A stretch of 64,000 nt of DNA from a bacterium (lineage in GTDB: Bacteria > Armatimonadota > Abditibacteriia > Abditibacteriales > Abditibacteriaceae), in contig SDZD01000029.1 of NCBI GenBank assembly GCA_004172935.1, positions 1 through 64,000 on the forward strand, in the 5' to 3' direction. Below the pieces are notes generated by a model. It had not been told where the DNA came from. It was given only the letters and a program-made list of their open reading frames with translations, and made no database searches. The translations under genes and the position numbers were made by a program. Shown piece after piece: positions 30,454-39,820 of the stretch; position 1 is the first letter of the stretch; each line of letters opens with the position of its first letter.

Positions 30454-32142
30454 TTATCTCACGATGTCAAATTCGATTTCGTTGATGGTCGGCCCTTGAG
30501 TCGCATCGAGAATGTTGAGGCGCACCACCTGAACTTTCACTGCCTTGAATTGGGCGCTGTAGTTAGCTCCCACCCCTGTCCCCTCCACCAATGTCTGCCA
30601 CTCGGTGCTGTCGGGCGCCTGATATTGGAGCTGGAACTTTCGCACTCGTCCGGCGAAAGCTTCGTTGATGGTCACGCCCTTGATAGTGGTCGGCACAAAC
30701 AGTTCGGCCTGAAGCGATGCCTCTTTGGTGCCATCGGGAGTGGCCCAGCGCGTACCCGCGTCGCCATCGAAGGCTTTGGCACCGTCATAAGTAAGGCTGT
30801 TCTCGTACACCACCGAAGCTGTCGCCAACACCTTGAGCGTAGCGGCGCTAATGGGCGCAATATCCATTGCGCTACCATTCAGTTGTAAGGCCACCACCGT
30901 ATCGGCCCCCTTCTGCGAAGCCGTTGGAACGCTAATCGTCAATCCGCTGCCGCTCTGCTTGATTTTGGCTTCGCCGCCACCAAGTACCCAGCTTTTCACA
31001 ATTCGTTTGGGCAATGCGGGCAACGTCACCTGCTCGCCATCCCATTGCAGCACATGGACATACACCGTGTTGCCTTTGCGCGTCGAGACATAGCGCGTCC
31101 CCGGCTTGAAGGGGCCGCCCCGAGTGCCATAAATCGACTCGGAGTTCACCTTCATCCACGCCGCCATGTTTTGCAGTCGGTCGGCCTGAGTGGGGTCGAT
31201 TGTGCCATCGGGACGCAGCCCGATGTTGAGCAAAAAGTTCCCATCGCCGCCATTGCAACGCGCCAGAGTCTGAATGCACTGCGCCGAGCTTTTATATCGG
31301 TCATTCGGCTTGTAGGCCCACTGGTCGCCGATGGTCATGCAAGTTTCCCAGTAACGTTGGTCGTCGTAAGTGCCGATAGATTGTTCGGGCGTGTAGTAGT
31401 CGCCGGGAAGCCCGCTGCGGTTGTTGATAATCACATTCGGGTTATCGGCCTTCATCTGCCGGAACAGGTTATCGGCGTCCCAATATTCGGCGCTCCCCCC
31501 CAATCCATCGAACCACACCGAATCGACGGGGCCATATTTGGTTTGCAACTCGTGAACCTGCGCGTGGAAATACTGGTTGTACCTGGCGTGGTCACGGTCG
31601 TAGTCGGGATGGTGTAAATCGGGCTGCGAGTAATAAACGCACCAGTGCAGCCCCGCCTCATGACAGGCATCAGCCAGTTGCCGTGTGATGTCCTTGCCAT
31701 AAGGCGATTCAGGGCTGGTGATTTTGTAGTCGGTCAACTGGCTATCGAACATCGAAAAGCCGTCGTGGTGCTTGGTGGTGAACACCACGTACTTCATACC
31801 CGCCACTTTAGCCAATGCCACAACCGCTTTCGCATCGAACTTAGTCGGGTTGAACTGCTTGTAAAGCACATCGTACTCCGCCGCCGGAATGCCGCCGGGG
31901 TTGGGGCCGTAAGGATTCGGCGAACGGCTGATGCTGATTTCGGTGCCCTTCAAACTCGATGGGTTCCAGTGAATGAACAACCCGAAACGGGCGTCGCGCC
32001 ACCACGCCATCCGCGCGTCGCGTTGCTGCACGCTTTCAGGAGCCGGGTTAGTGGGGGTCGGTTGTGCGGGAGCAGAAGCAGCCCCCAGCGCCACCGCACC
32101 AACGGCAAAGAGCGAAGCAAAAGACGATTGGATGTGTTTCAA
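30454..32142 (-). CDS. Secreted alpha-L-fucosidase, GH29, 562 aa
   Basis: A signal peptide (~1-26, ending SAPAQP) precedes a GH29 barrel: ARFGLFIHWNPSSLKG, TTKHHDGFSMF (His125/126), VDSVWFDG with nucleophile Asp212, and NFLLNIGLRPDGTI. A C-terminal F5/8 discoidin-like module (~440-562, DGAKAFDGDAGTRWATPDGT) probably binds sugar. The enzyme cleaves alpha-L-fucose from glycans with retention of configuration. It is divergent from the AraC regulator at 32223, which is its likely activator, and is followed by a terminator. Confidence 0.92.
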   Translation of the reverse strand: MKHIQSSFASLFAVGAVALGAASAPAQPTPTNPAPESVQQRDARMAWWRDARFGLFIHWNPSSLKGTEISISRSPNPYGPNPGGIPAAEYDVLYKQFNPTKFDAKAVVALAKVAGMKYVVFTTKHHDGFSMFDSQLTDYKITSPESPYGKDITRQLADACHEAGLHWCVYYSQPDLHHPDYDRDHARYNQYFHAQVHELQTKYGPVDSVWFDGLGGSAEYWDADNLFRQMKADNPNVIINNRSGLPGDYYTPEQSIGTYDDQRYWETCMTIGDQWAYKPNDRYKSSAQCIQTLARCNGGDGNFLLNIGLRPDGTIDPTQADRLQNMAAWMKVNSESIYGTRGGPFKPGTRYVSTRKGNTVYVHVLQWDGEQVTLPALPKRIVKSWVLGGGEAKIKQSGSGLTISVPTASQKGADTVVALQLNGSAMDIAPISAATLKVLATASVVYENSLTYDGAKAFDGDAGTRWATPDGTKEASLQAELFVPTTIKGVTINEAFAGRVRKFQLQYQAPDSTEWQTLVEGTGVGANYSAQFKAVKVQVVRLNILDATQGPTINEIEFDIVR

Positions 32143-32222
32143 AGCAACTTCAGTAAAATCAACATCATTCGGCGTTTACAGCCTAAAAAATCCCCTTACT
32201 GTTGTTTAAAATCACTCTATCG
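32143..32222. promoter_or_regulatory. Shared divergent promoter region, fucosidase/AraC
   Basis: Eighty AT-rich bases between divergent starts, too short for two independent promoters without shared control sites. No operator could be assigned by eye. Confidence 0.5.
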
Positions 32223-33011
32223 ATGCCAATACCGCTACTCTTCCCCATCGACCTGACTCAACGCCCACACCTCGCGGCCTGTGCCACCAACCTGCACAGC
32301 GGCACCGAGCGTTTCCGGCTCGCCCAGCACTGGAGCCTGCACATTTACCAGTACCACGCGCGCCTCACAGTCGCCGCTGCCCCCTTCGACATCGTCCCCG
32401 GCTCCATGACGCTGGTGCCTCCCGATACCCCCATCGAATATCGCTATCAGGGGCCATCGCGCCACATCTTCGCCCACTTCACCCTACCCTCTCCCGCGCC
32501 CACCCCATCCCAATTAGCGCTGCCAGTCTTCTACGACGTGCGCCGCGACTTCCAGCACTTCGAGCAGGAAATGGAAGCCATCGCCGAAGCCCTGTTACTC
32601 AATCCCCTGCGCGCCGAAATCAAGCTGTGGGACTTGTTGTGGGAATTGGCCGAGTACGCCCACAACACCGCTCCCCAGCACCACCCCTCGCTCGAAAAAG
32701 CCCTGCACCTCATCGAATCACGCCTCTCCGAAGACATCTCGGTAACAGCACTGGCTCGCGAAGTCGGCCTCTCACACAACCACCTGACGCGCCTGTTCCG
32801 TCAGGCAACCGGAGACACCGTCGTCGCCTACGTGCGCCACCAACGCGCCGAGCGCGCCAAACACCTGCTCGCCCACACCACCATGCCGCTCAAAGTCATA
32901 GCCGCCCAAATCAACTCCGCCGATCTGCAAAGCTTCAGCGCCCTCATCAAAAAAGAAACCGGCCACGCACCCAGCCACTGGCGCCAGAAACCAGATATTG
33001 AGGCGCAGTAA
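32223..33011 (+). CDS. AraC-family regulator divergent from the fucosidase, 262 aa
   Basis: Same build as the regulator at 27488: an N-terminal cupin-like domain (LAQHWSLHIYQYHARLTVAA, VPGSMTLVPPDTPIEYRYQG) and a double HTH (DISVTALAREVGLSHNHLTR, LQSFSALIKKETGHAPSHWR). The HTH parts of the two paralogues are nearly identical. Start ATG 32223 rather than the TTG seven codons upstream. Divergent placement indicates control of the GH29 gene in response to a sugar. Confidence 0.87.
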   Translation: MPIPLLFPIDLTQRPHLAACATNLHSGTERFRLAQHWSLHIYQYHARLTVAAAPFDIVPGSMTLVPPDTPIEYRYQGPSRHIFAHFTLPSPAPTPSQLALPVFYDVRRDFQHFEQEMEAIAEALLLNPLRAEIKLWDLLWELAEYAHNTAPQHHPSLEKALHLIESRLSEDISVTALAREVGLSHNHLTRLFRQATGDTVVAYVRHQRAERAKHLLAHTTMPLKVIAAQINSADLQSFSALIKKETGHAPSHWRQKPDIEAQ

Positions 33012-33012
33012 T

Positions 33013-33261
33013 TTATGAAGAACTCGATTGCTCCCGTTGACTTTGCTCGCATTCATCAATAAACGGTACGATTAAATGCCCTATCGCCAAAGCACCAGCC
33101 GGCTCAGCGAGCCGATGAATTAGCCTCACTCCCTCTTGTAATTTTTTGCTATCTGTCACGCCGTACATAGCATCAGTTATTTCGCTGATGACTTTTAATA
33201 GGGTGCGCGCATCTGTTGGATTGCGAGAGAGGATTTCATCAATGTCTTCATCAAAGTCCAT
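33013..33261 (-). CDS. Small acidic hypothetical protein, 82 aa
   Basis: An all-helical acidic protein (MDFDEDIDEILSRNPTDART) with a Ser/Gln-rich tail and no recognised domain. It is convergent with the AraC gene, with the two stops one base apart. Function unknown. Confidence 0.45.
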   Translation of the reverse strand: MDFDEDIDEILSRNPTDARTLLKVISEITDAMYGVTDSKKLQEGVRLIHRLAEPAGALAIGHLIVPFIDECEQSQREQSSSS

Positions 33262-33309
33262 AGCAGCAGGAGTGTCATCAATCCCTCCAAATGAGGCATC
33301 ACAAACCGA

Positions 33310-33339
33310 AAAGCCGGATACCTTCTGGCATCCGGCTTT
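33310..33339 (-). terminator. Terminator of the cupin gene
   Basis: A 10-bp stem (AAAGCCGGAT / ATCCGGCTTT) with a 10-nt loop, with T-runs inside both arms. It is located just past the stop of the leftward cupin gene (33358). Confidence 0.75.
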
Positions 33340-33357
33340 ATCTCTGACGACTGAAAC

Positions 33358-34323
33358 TTAGCTGAAAGTCACCCCAAAACGCTTCCCCAGCGAGGAAAGC
33401 GTGTTGGTTGCCTCATCGCCCGATACTTCGGCCAGAGCCGCATCCACGAAGAACTCATCGAATCCGCCGGGAGTCATGAAGGCCACCATACGCGCTGACT
33501 GGCTGGCGATGCAAAATCCGCTTTTATGTCCGCGCGGCACCCACACCACATCGCCTTTTTCGGCGAGGACGGTTTCGGCGCCGAGCCTGAACTCGACCTG
33601 CCCTTCTTCGATGATGAACGCCTGATCTTCCCGGTTATGCTGGCAAACTGGCAGGCTGCGATTGTGCGCTCCTGTGAGGCGAACCATCGAATAACGGCCC
33701 TGTGTATCGTCGGTGTTCAGCAACAGCGCCACCTCGAACCCCAGCACCGACATCGCCCGCTTGGATGAAGGAATGATTTTGGTGCGCGGCACTTCTGGCA
33801 AAGCGAACGCATCATCGGCGGGCAGCAGCGAAATGCCATATTCGCCGCACAACTGCCCCGCGACTTCCATATTGGGGGCGCCACCATTCTGGAAAAGCCC
33901 CGCCCAACGCATCAGAAAGTTCTCGAAGCCACTGGGCGCCACGATGATGAAAAAGTGATTCGGTTCGCCAGAATCAAGTCCGCGAAAACGGTGGGCTTCG
34001 CCGCGCGACATGTAAGCGACATCCCCGGCGCGGGCCACCACGAGTTGTCCATTAGCGAGCAGTTCGAAGGCTCCGCTCTGCACGACGAAAATCTCTTCTT
34101 CGTTGCTATGGATATGCGGTGGTGGGCCACTGTTGACATCGACAAAGGTGGAAGCAACCGTCAGGCGCCCCCCGCTATGTTCGCCAGTCAGCATAAAGGC
34201 GCCTTTCTCACCGGGGCCTCCTTGCATCGGCGGCAAATCGGCAGCGCGCATAATGCAGGGTCGGCCAGCAGCAATGGAAGGTTGCGTAAACGAGAGCGCA
34301 GCAGCAGCATGAGTGTGATTCAT
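33358..34323 (-). CDS. Bicupin protein, quercetin-dioxygenase-like, 321 aa
   Basis: Two cupin domains. The first (~45-125) keeps the metal-site pattern PPPHIHSNEEEIFVVQSG and GEAHRF. The second (~205-290) has CQHNREDQAFIIEEGQVEF and WVPRGHKSGF, with changed metal ligands, so it may be structural. The family includes quercetin 2,3-dioxygenase-like enzymes and isomerases; the substrate is unknown. Start ATG 34323, since the upstream residues are not protein-like. Single-gene unit with its own terminator. Confidence 0.8.
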   Translation of the reverse strand: MNHTHAAAALSFTQPSIAAGRPCIMRAADLPPMQGGPGEKGAFMLTGEHSGGRLTVASTFVDVNSGPPPHIHSNEEEIFVVQSGAFELLANGQLVVARAGDVAYMSRGEAHRFRGLDSGEPNHFFIIVAPSGFENFLMRWAGLFQNGGAPNMEVAGQLCGEYGISLLPADDAFALPEVPRTKIIPSSKRAMSVLGFEVALLLNTDDTQGRYSMVRLTGAHNRSLPVCQHNREDQAFIIEEGQVEFRLGAETVLAEKGDVVWVPRGHKSGFCIASQSARMVAFMTPGGFDEFFVDAALAEVSGDEATNTLSSLGKRFGVTFS

Positions 34324-34454
34324 ATTCGTGTTCCTGAGTTGGCGAATCCTATCTCGCCCAACACGAAACACTTTCCCCTGCCGCTCTGAAAAAACTCTGA
34401 CACCTCAACAAAAAAATCTGATCATTCTCGATTTCAGAGTGAGGACCCACATTG

Positions 34455-35021
34455 TCAGCCTCCTACAGCCGCATCCCGATATTCGACTCTCCCCAAAGTC
34501 TCGAAGTGAGCCACGTTGTTGTTCTGATTGAAAAAGCGAGTCTCGACTGTGCCTCCATCAGCAATTGGGGTCAGCAAAATATAATCTTCGTCAAAGCACA
34601 GCCTAACCCCAAAAGGCTTGTCGTCATTCTTTATGCAAACAAGATCGACATGCCGAACCAAATGCCCACTAATGAACTCGAACGCCGGACTGAATGAGAA
34701 GTCGAAATATTGCACCTTGAACTCCTCGCCTTCACTCGAAGCCATCCAAGCCTTGATGTCCGAATCAAACGATTGCCAAGAACTCATCTTCAGGGGAAGA
34801 GATTCGTACTGAACGCACGGAGTCCATATGTCCGCTCTATCAATCGAGATAACACACAATTGGGTGGGGGCATCATCAAAAACAAGCCCAAGCGCCATAT
34901 CGACATCCAACATGTTTTCCTCTCCCACTGGAGGCCAAACGAGGATGAACACCCGCCCCACCCTTCTCCCCACAAAAGCCCGAACTTCTCGATTAATGCT
35001 GGCACTCTGTTTTTCTACCAT
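34455..35021 (-). CDS. Hypothetical protein, 188 aa
   Basis: A soluble acidic alpha/beta protein with no recognised family (GRVFILVWPPVGEENMLDVD, HVDLVCIKNDDKPFGVRLCF). Start ATG 35021. Lower GC than its neighbours. It stands next to another small orphan (35110), both leftward. The size and acidity recall immunity or inhibitor proteins, but nothing proves this. Confidence 0.5.
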   Translation of the reverse strand: MVEKQSASINREVRAFVGRRVGRVFILVWPPVGEENMLDVDMALGLVFDDAPTQLCVISIDRADIWTPCVQYESLPLKMSSWQSFDSDIKAWMASSEGEEFKVQYFDFSFSPAFEFISGHLVRHVDLVCIKNDDKPFGVRLCFDEDYILLTPIADGGTVETRFFNQNNNVAHFETLGRVEYRDAAVGG

Positions 35022-35109
35022 TGATTATTTCCTACTACTCAGAGTAAGGTTCAGTAAATCGCCCATTCTCATTGTTGGAAACCATCACTAATCAGAACTT
35101 CTGTTGGGG

Positions 35110-35478
35110 TCATCCCATGTTGATAACCCAGGCAATATAGAGGTCCCAGCCATCTTCCAAAGGTAAGTCGAGCATCTGCTTCAACTCCTTTTCGTCCCCT
35201 CTGCCGCCAATATCATCAGAACCTCTGCCACCAATGGTTTCTTGCCCATCTTTTCTATCGAGCCACAAGAACACTGTCCACGGAATTTCCAACTCTCCTG
35301 TTTGATTGAACAGACGACCAACATAAGAGTGGTGAGATATAAAAGCCGACAACAGGGCTTCATAGGCCGTTGTGCCTTGCACGTCGATAGAACGCAGGAA
35401 CGTAAAAGGGGGAGTCTCAGGTCCAATCTTCAACATGTACTCCCAACGCTGGTCAAATCCCAATGTCAGTTTCGCCAT
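35110..35478 (-). CDS. Hypothetical protein, 122 aa
   Basis: An orphan protein with beta-rich aromatic sequence (LTLGFDQRWEYMLKI, WTVFLWLDRKDGQET) and an acidic Gly-rich loop (GGRGSDDIGGRGDEKE). Start ATG 35478. It is followed by the 188-residue orphan, with 88 bases between. No function is proposed. Confidence 0.5.
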   Translation of the reverse strand: MAKLTLGFDQRWEYMLKIGPETPPFTFLRSIDVQGTTAYEALLSAFISHHSYVGRLFNQTGELEIPWTVFLWLDRKDGQETIGGRGSDDIGGRGDEKELKQMLDLPLEDGWDLYIAWVINMG

Positions 35479-35548
35479 GATTTCGTTCTACTCTATGTTT
35501 GCCTGCTCGCTCGACATTCTGGAGAGTTGCTTTCTACTTATATCAAAT

Positions 35549-35571
35549 GGCCCGCGCTTTTGACGCGAGCC
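35549..35571 (-). terminator. Probable terminator of the YncE/phosphoesterase gene
   Basis: GGCCCGCG pairs with CGCGAGCC (one wobble) around a short T/A-rich loop, 11 bases past the stop. The reverse strand continues ATTTGATATA. Moderate strength. Confidence 0.5.
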
Positions 35572-35581
35572 ACTTCGTTAT

Positions 35582-38398
35582 TCAATCATCATTATCTCTG
35601 CGGCGGGTCACCTTGGGCGCCACCTTCTTTGCAACTCCGGCTTTTAGAGTTGGCTTTTTCAAAGCGGCTTGTTCGGCTTCGCGCTCTTCCTCGTCCTCTT
35701 CTTCGTCGTCTTTGTTCGGGTGGAAGTGATTCCACGGGAACGGCTGCTTCGGGCGCTGTGCCAACCACACGGCGCGGGCCACGATGGTAGCGTCGGCGCG
35801 GTCAACATCCGACCAGTCGAGGCTGGCCGAGGCCAGCGCCAGACGGCGGCGCTCGCCCTGCAATTTGGCGGTTGGCGCATTCATTTCGTCCAACGGGATG
35901 CGGTTTTCGACGTGTTTATAAGGCGTCAGGTCGGGCTTGGTATTGAAGCACGCCGTCATGCGCGAGGCCGTCAGGTCGAAGCGGTTCATGGCGGGGATGC
36001 CCAGCACTAGACCGATGGTTCGCAGGAACGACGGGTGGTTGTACATCTCGCTCACCACGGCGCCGCGATGGGTGTACGGCGAAATGCACATCGCAACGGT
36101 GCGGTGTCCGTCGATGTGGTCGATTCCGAGTTGCGAGTCGTCCTCGATAACCAGAATGAGAGTGTCCTTCCAGAAGCGCGAATTGCTGATGCCCTCCACG
36201 ATGCGGCCCAGCGCCAGATCGTTATCGGCGACGGTGGCGCGCGGAGTTGGCGCGTTCGGCGAAGTGCCCATCGTGTGGTCGGCGGGCAAAAGCATGATGT
36301 TCAAATCTGGCATCTTGCCCGTCGCCTCGAACTTCTTCAAGTCGTCCAGATACTGGTCGGCGCGCCACTGGTCGGTCACAATGGTCGGGAAGCCGATGTA
36401 ATTAGGGTGAATGTGTGGCTTGAGCGCAGCGTTATCGGTGTCGGCGGTGATGGAATATTTGTTGGTGCCCGCCTTGTAATCCTCCCACACCTGTTTCCAC
36501 AGCGGCCTTTTGCCAGTGACCTTATCGACCACGCGCGGCTTATTCACGAACTCGCCATAAACCCGCACCGACTTGCCCGCCTTCAGCGCGGCGTTCCAGA
36601 TGAAGCCCCTCGGCGAATAGGCCAATGGGTCGCCGCCATCGAACGGATAAGAGCGCACATTAGCCGAATAGTTCTGCTCGGTGTAGCCGTTGGCTATGCC
36701 CGAACTCGTCCACTGGTGCCCATCCGCCGAGTTGGTGCCACTGGTGTAGGTGTTATCGAGCAGCACCCACTGACGCGCGAGGGCGTGGTGGTTGGGCGTC
36801 ACCTCTTCGCCAAACATGCATAGCTTCGGGTCGCCATTGCCTTCGGGCATATCGCCCAACATGCTGTCGTAGGTGTGGTTTTCCTTGATGATATAAACCA
36901 CATGCTTGAACAGCGAAGGCTCGCCGATACGCTCTGGCAACGGAACTGGCTTCATACCCTTGCGCGCGGGCATTTCGTTCTGGCCCCAACGATTGTTCAG
37001 CGCAACTCGCCGCGTCGTCGCCTTCAAATCGCTCATCTGCGCCGCCTCGATGAACTGCACGGTGCCCATCGTGCTATGCACGCGGTAAGCGCCATCTTTG
37101 CCCGGCACGCGCGAACCAAAACCTTTGCTACTGGCCACAATCAAGCGCCCGCCACGCTCGGCAAGGGCAATCGGATACCACGCAGTCGGGATGTAACCAA
37201 GCACCACGGCGCGCGGCAACTCGACAACGGCGATAGCATTGCCGCCACCGCAAGCGACATACAGCTTTTTGCCATCAGCCGAAAGCGTGAGGCTGGTGGG
37301 AATTTGGCCGAACGCCGGGTCGAGTGGTGGACGCAACGAAATGTTGCGCAGAGTGCGCCGCGCCTTCACATCGACGATAGAAATCGTGTCATCGTCCGAG
37401 TTGGCGACATACAACATCCCCCCATCCGCCGAAAAGCGCGCCTCGGACGGTTGGCGCCCGCCCTCGATTTCGACGGCGCCAAAAGTCTCGGTGTCGATGA
37501 ACGACAGGCTGCCACGCGCGGTGGCATCAGTGAGCCGATCAACACGCACCATCGTCCCCGCTGACGAAGCCTTCGCGTCGTTTTCGCCGGGAGCGATGCC
37601 ACCACGATTGGCAGTAACCAGCGTTTTACCATCTGGCGAAAGCGCCAACCGATAAGGCGCGATTCCGGTGCGAACAACGGCGAGCGTCTGTTTGCTTTCG
37701 AGGTCGAGAATCGACACCGCGTTGCTGATACCCAGCGCCACATACAGTCGCTTGCCATCGGGCGAAACCGCGAGTCCTGCCACCTGTGGGTCGCCGCCTT
37801 TGGTCGCCAGAGGCGCCGCTCCTTCCAATGCCGAAGCGTCTTTAGCCGTGAACACCCCAACACCTTTTTTCGGGTCAACAGCAGCAAAAGTTTCTTTTGT
37901 CTTCCACTTTCCGTCCTGAAGCGCGATGCTCTGCACTTCGCCGCCAACATTGGAAGCAAATAGCGTTTGTCCATCAGGCGCCCACGCCAACCCAAGCGGC
38001 CCAATTTTGCTGGAAACGGTTGCCTGTAAGACCCCATCGACGCCGTAGATGAGGATTTTGCCCTGCACCATCACCGCGACCAGCGCACCATCAGGCGAAA
38101 GTGCCAAATCCTTGGGCCGCGCCCCATCAACACGCTGCACCAATCCAAGCGGAGTCAGCGTTTGCTGACTCGAAACCAGCACTGTGCCATCCTTCTGCTC
38201 GCCGATATTAGCGCGCACAAAAGGCGTCGGCATCGGCGTGGCTGTCGGGACAGCCGTAGGAATCGGCTTCTTGACTACGAGTTTCGCAACGGTTTTTGGT
38301 TTAATAGCTGGAGCCGCGAGAGCCAGCAGCGGGCACGAGGCAGCTAAAGGCCACGCGCACAATCGCAATAATGAACTGGAAGAAAAAGAACGGGACAT
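35582..38398 (-). CDS. YncE-type propeller / phosphoesterase fusion, 938 aa
   Basis: A signal peptide (~1-30, ending LALAAPA) is followed by a YVTN/YncE beta-propeller (~75-460) with blades such as LAVSPDGKRLYVALGISNAV and MLYVANSDDDTISIVDVKAR. A phosphoesterase/acid-phosphatase-like domain (PF04185 type) follows at ~500-840: FKHVVYIIKENHTYDSMLGD, YTSGTNSADGHQWTSSGIAN, LILVIEDDSQLGIDHIDGHR. The C-terminus is Lys/Glu-rich and low in complexity. This domain pair is known from soil bacteria and probably acts outside the cytoplasm on phosphate esters. Start ATG 38398 chosen for the signal peptide; a TTG eight codons upstream is possible. Confidence 0.88.
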   Translation of the reverse strand: MSRSFSSSSLLRLCAWPLAASCPLLALAAPAIKPKTVAKLVVKKPIPTAVPTATPMPTPFVRANIGEQKDGTVLVSSQQTLTPLGLVQRVDGARPKDLALSPDGALVAVMVQGKILIYGVDGVLQATVSSKIGPLGLAWAPDGQTLFASNVGGEVQSIALQDGKWKTKETFAAVDPKKGVGVFTAKDASALEGAAPLATKGGDPQVAGLAVSPDGKRLYVALGISNAVSILDLESKQTLAVVRTGIAPYRLALSPDGKTLVTANRGGIAPGENDAKASSAGTMVRVDRLTDATARGSLSFIDTETFGAVEIEGGRQPSEARFSADGGMLYVANSDDDTISIVDVKARRTLRNISLRPPLDPAFGQIPTSLTLSADGKKLYVACGGGNAIAVVELPRAVVLGYIPTAWYPIALAERGGRLIVASSKGFGSRVPGKDGAYRVHSTMGTVQFIEAAQMSDLKATTRRVALNNRWGQNEMPARKGMKPVPLPERIGEPSLFKHVVYIIKENHTYDSMLGDMPEGNGDPKLCMFGEEVTPNHHALARQWVLLDNTYTSGTNSADGHQWTSSGIANGYTEQNYSANVRSYPFDGGDPLAYSPRGFIWNAALKAGKSVRVYGEFVNKPRVVDKVTGKRPLWKQVWEDYKAGTNKYSITADTDNAALKPHIHPNYIGFPTIVTDQWRADQYLDDLKKFEATGKMPDLNIMLLPADHTMGTSPNAPTPRATVADNDLALGRIVEGISNSRFWKDTLILVIEDDSQLGIDHIDGHRTVAMCISPYTHRGAVVSEMYNHPSFLRTIGLVLGIPAMNRFDLTASRMTACFNTKPDLTPYKHVENRIPLDEMNAPTAKLQGERRRLALASASLDWSDVDRADATIVARAVWLAQRPKQPFPWNHFHPNKDDEEEDEEEREAEQAALKKPTLKAGVAKKVAPKVTRRRDNDD

Positions 38399-38426
38399 CA
38401 AATTAAACAAAGGCGCATTCAAAGTC

Positions 38427-38530
38427 GTAGGGGCAACCCACGTGGTTGCCCATCATAAGAATTACCCGTACATCGCATTAGTGCGAGAAACAAGCAACCG
38501 AAATGATGGGCAATCACATGGATTGCCCCA
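38427..38530. repeat. MITE-like palindromic repeat, copy 1
   Basis: Imperfect terminal inverted repeats of 27 bp (38430-38456 and 38503-38529, three mismatches) begin GGGGCAACCCACGTGG and flank a 46-bp core containing TACATCGCA. The reverse complement of 41664-41791 matches this copy in both ends and core. It sits upstream of the YncE/phosphoesterase gene. Confidence 0.75.
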
Positions 38531-38556
38531 CAAAACGAAAATCCTCACCCACTCAA

Positions 38557-39384
38557 TTAATAATTCCACTCAGGGCAGGTGTCGCCCGCATCGAGGTTGT
38601 AATCGACGAACTCGTTGTAGCGAGCGGCGTTTCCGGTGGGTTTGATAGCGGTGACGCGGGCGACCAAATCCTTGGTTTCCACGCTCTTCACATGTCCGTC
38701 CATGAACGCGACGTTGGCGCGTCCCTGATGACGGTCGCCGCGACGTGGGTCGCCTTTGGGAAGGTTGATACCGACGCCTACATCGTTGCCAGTTCCAACC
38801 GCGCCGCAGCCCAGAATACGGGCGGGGCTATCGGCGCCATCAACAGCGACGCTAACCGACCAGCTTTCCATCACCATCATCGTACTGGCGGGGCTGGCGA
38901 CCGAGTCGATATTGGCGCGATACCAAGGCGAACGTGGCTTCGCCAAACGCTCGTAGTTGATGCCGTACTGCCCCCAGACTTCGCGCCACGGCTGACCACT
39001 GGTGGTGTTCACATAGCGGGGTGCGTTACGAAAGTCGGTGTAGCCGCTGGGGCAGAAAAACACCTGCGAGTTTTTGATGTAAGGCTCCCACTGCGTCTGC
39101 CAGTAATAGGCTTCGGTGTAACCGCGAGCGGGCACATCCTCGCCGAGAATGTTTTTGACGCCCGGTTGAGGTGTGCTGGTGGCATCACGCAACGCGAAAC
39201 CGTCGTTGTCCTGGGCATACATCAAACCGCCCAACGCAATCTGCTTCAGGTTCGAGGCGCAGGTGCTCTGGCGCGCTTTTTCACGGGCCTGGGCGAAAAC
39301 GGGGAACAAAATCGCCGCCAAAATCGCGATGATAGCGATAACTACCAATAATTCTATAAGGGTAAAAGCTTTCTTCTGATTCAT
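38557..39384 (-). CDS. Type II pseudopilin-like protein (DUF1559 type), 275 aa
   Basis: A prepilin N-terminus ([17 protein letters not shown]) with the expected Phe after the cleavage site and Glu5, then [13 protein letters not shown]. The C-terminal domain has the DUF1559-type marks [20 protein letters not shown] and [13 protein letters not shown]. Such proteins are secreted through type II-like machinery and are present in many copies in Armatimonadota and Planctomycetes. The specific role is unknown. It follows the TM protein gene at 39406 in the same direction. Confidence 0.9.
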   Translation of the reverse strand: MNQKKAFTLIELLVVIAIIAILAAILFPVFAQAREKARQSTCASNLKQIALGGLMYAQDNDGFALRDATSTPQPGVKNILGEDVPARGYTEAYYWQTQWEPYIKNSQVFFCPSGYTDFRNAPRYVNTTSGQPWREVWGQYGINYERLAKPRSPWYRANIDSVASPASTMMVMESWSVSVAVDGADSPARILGCGAVGTGNDVGVGINLPKGDPRRGDRHQGRANVAFMDGHVKSVETKDLVARVTAIKPTGNAARYNEFVDYNLDAGDTCPEWNY

Positions 39385-39405
39385 AATTTCACCAGAGGTT
39401 CAAGG

Positions 39406-39717
39406 TCAATTCTCGACAGGCGCCGAACGCGCCTGATCGGTGAGAGCTTGCAGATTTTCGCGACGCACAGCTTCTTCGTGCGAGGAAGGCGGCGGCGGCG
39501 GGAGTGGGGTGGGTTCTTCGAACCCCTGTGGCATAACCGCTGGCATCTCGACAGGCGTGGGAGGCGGGCCGCCCACACTGCCAGTCGGGCGCATCCACAT
39601 AAATATCGCGAGGATAAGCAGCAACGCGCCAAAACCGCCGATAATCCCGATGGATTGCGTGCGGCTCAGCGGCTTTTTCAAGGAAGATTCGGGTGTCGTA
39701 GGTACGTCTTTTACCAT
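39406..39717 (-). CDS. Single-pass membrane protein with Pro-rich tail, 103 aa
   Basis: A short cytoplasmic start (MVKDVPTTPESSLKKPLS), one membrane helix (IGIIGGFGALLLILAIFMWM) and a Pro-rich outer part (PPPTPVEMPAVMPQ, PTPLPPPPPSSHEE). It lies between two pseudopilin genes in the same orientation and may be co-expressed with them. No family was recognised. ATG 39717 chosen; the longer frame has no hydrophobic or domain support. Confidence 0.65.
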   Translation of the reverse strand: MVKDVPTTPESSLKKPLSRTQSIGIIGGFGALLLILAIFMWMRPTGSVGGPPPTPVEMPAVMPQGFEEPTPLPPPPPSSHEEAVRRENLQALTDQARSAPVEN

Positions 39718-39820
39718 GAGAGTACGAGAGTAGTGGAGGGCCTGATATTCGCGTTCTAAGCCCTTCGTAGGGGCTTCTTTGTGTTCGCCCTCAATCACTA
39801 ACGGGTTAGCCAGTCAAACC

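Noticed and set aside
36035..36823. Forward open frame of 262 codons inside the phosphoesterase gene
   Set aside because: It is antisense to a clearly conserved reverse-strand domain and has no protein features of its own.
38184..38645. Open frame that resembles one at 41611-41799 (shared VVAHH... phrase)
   Set aside because: The similarity comes from the MITE-like DNA repeat read in the same phase in both places; neither is likely to be a gene.
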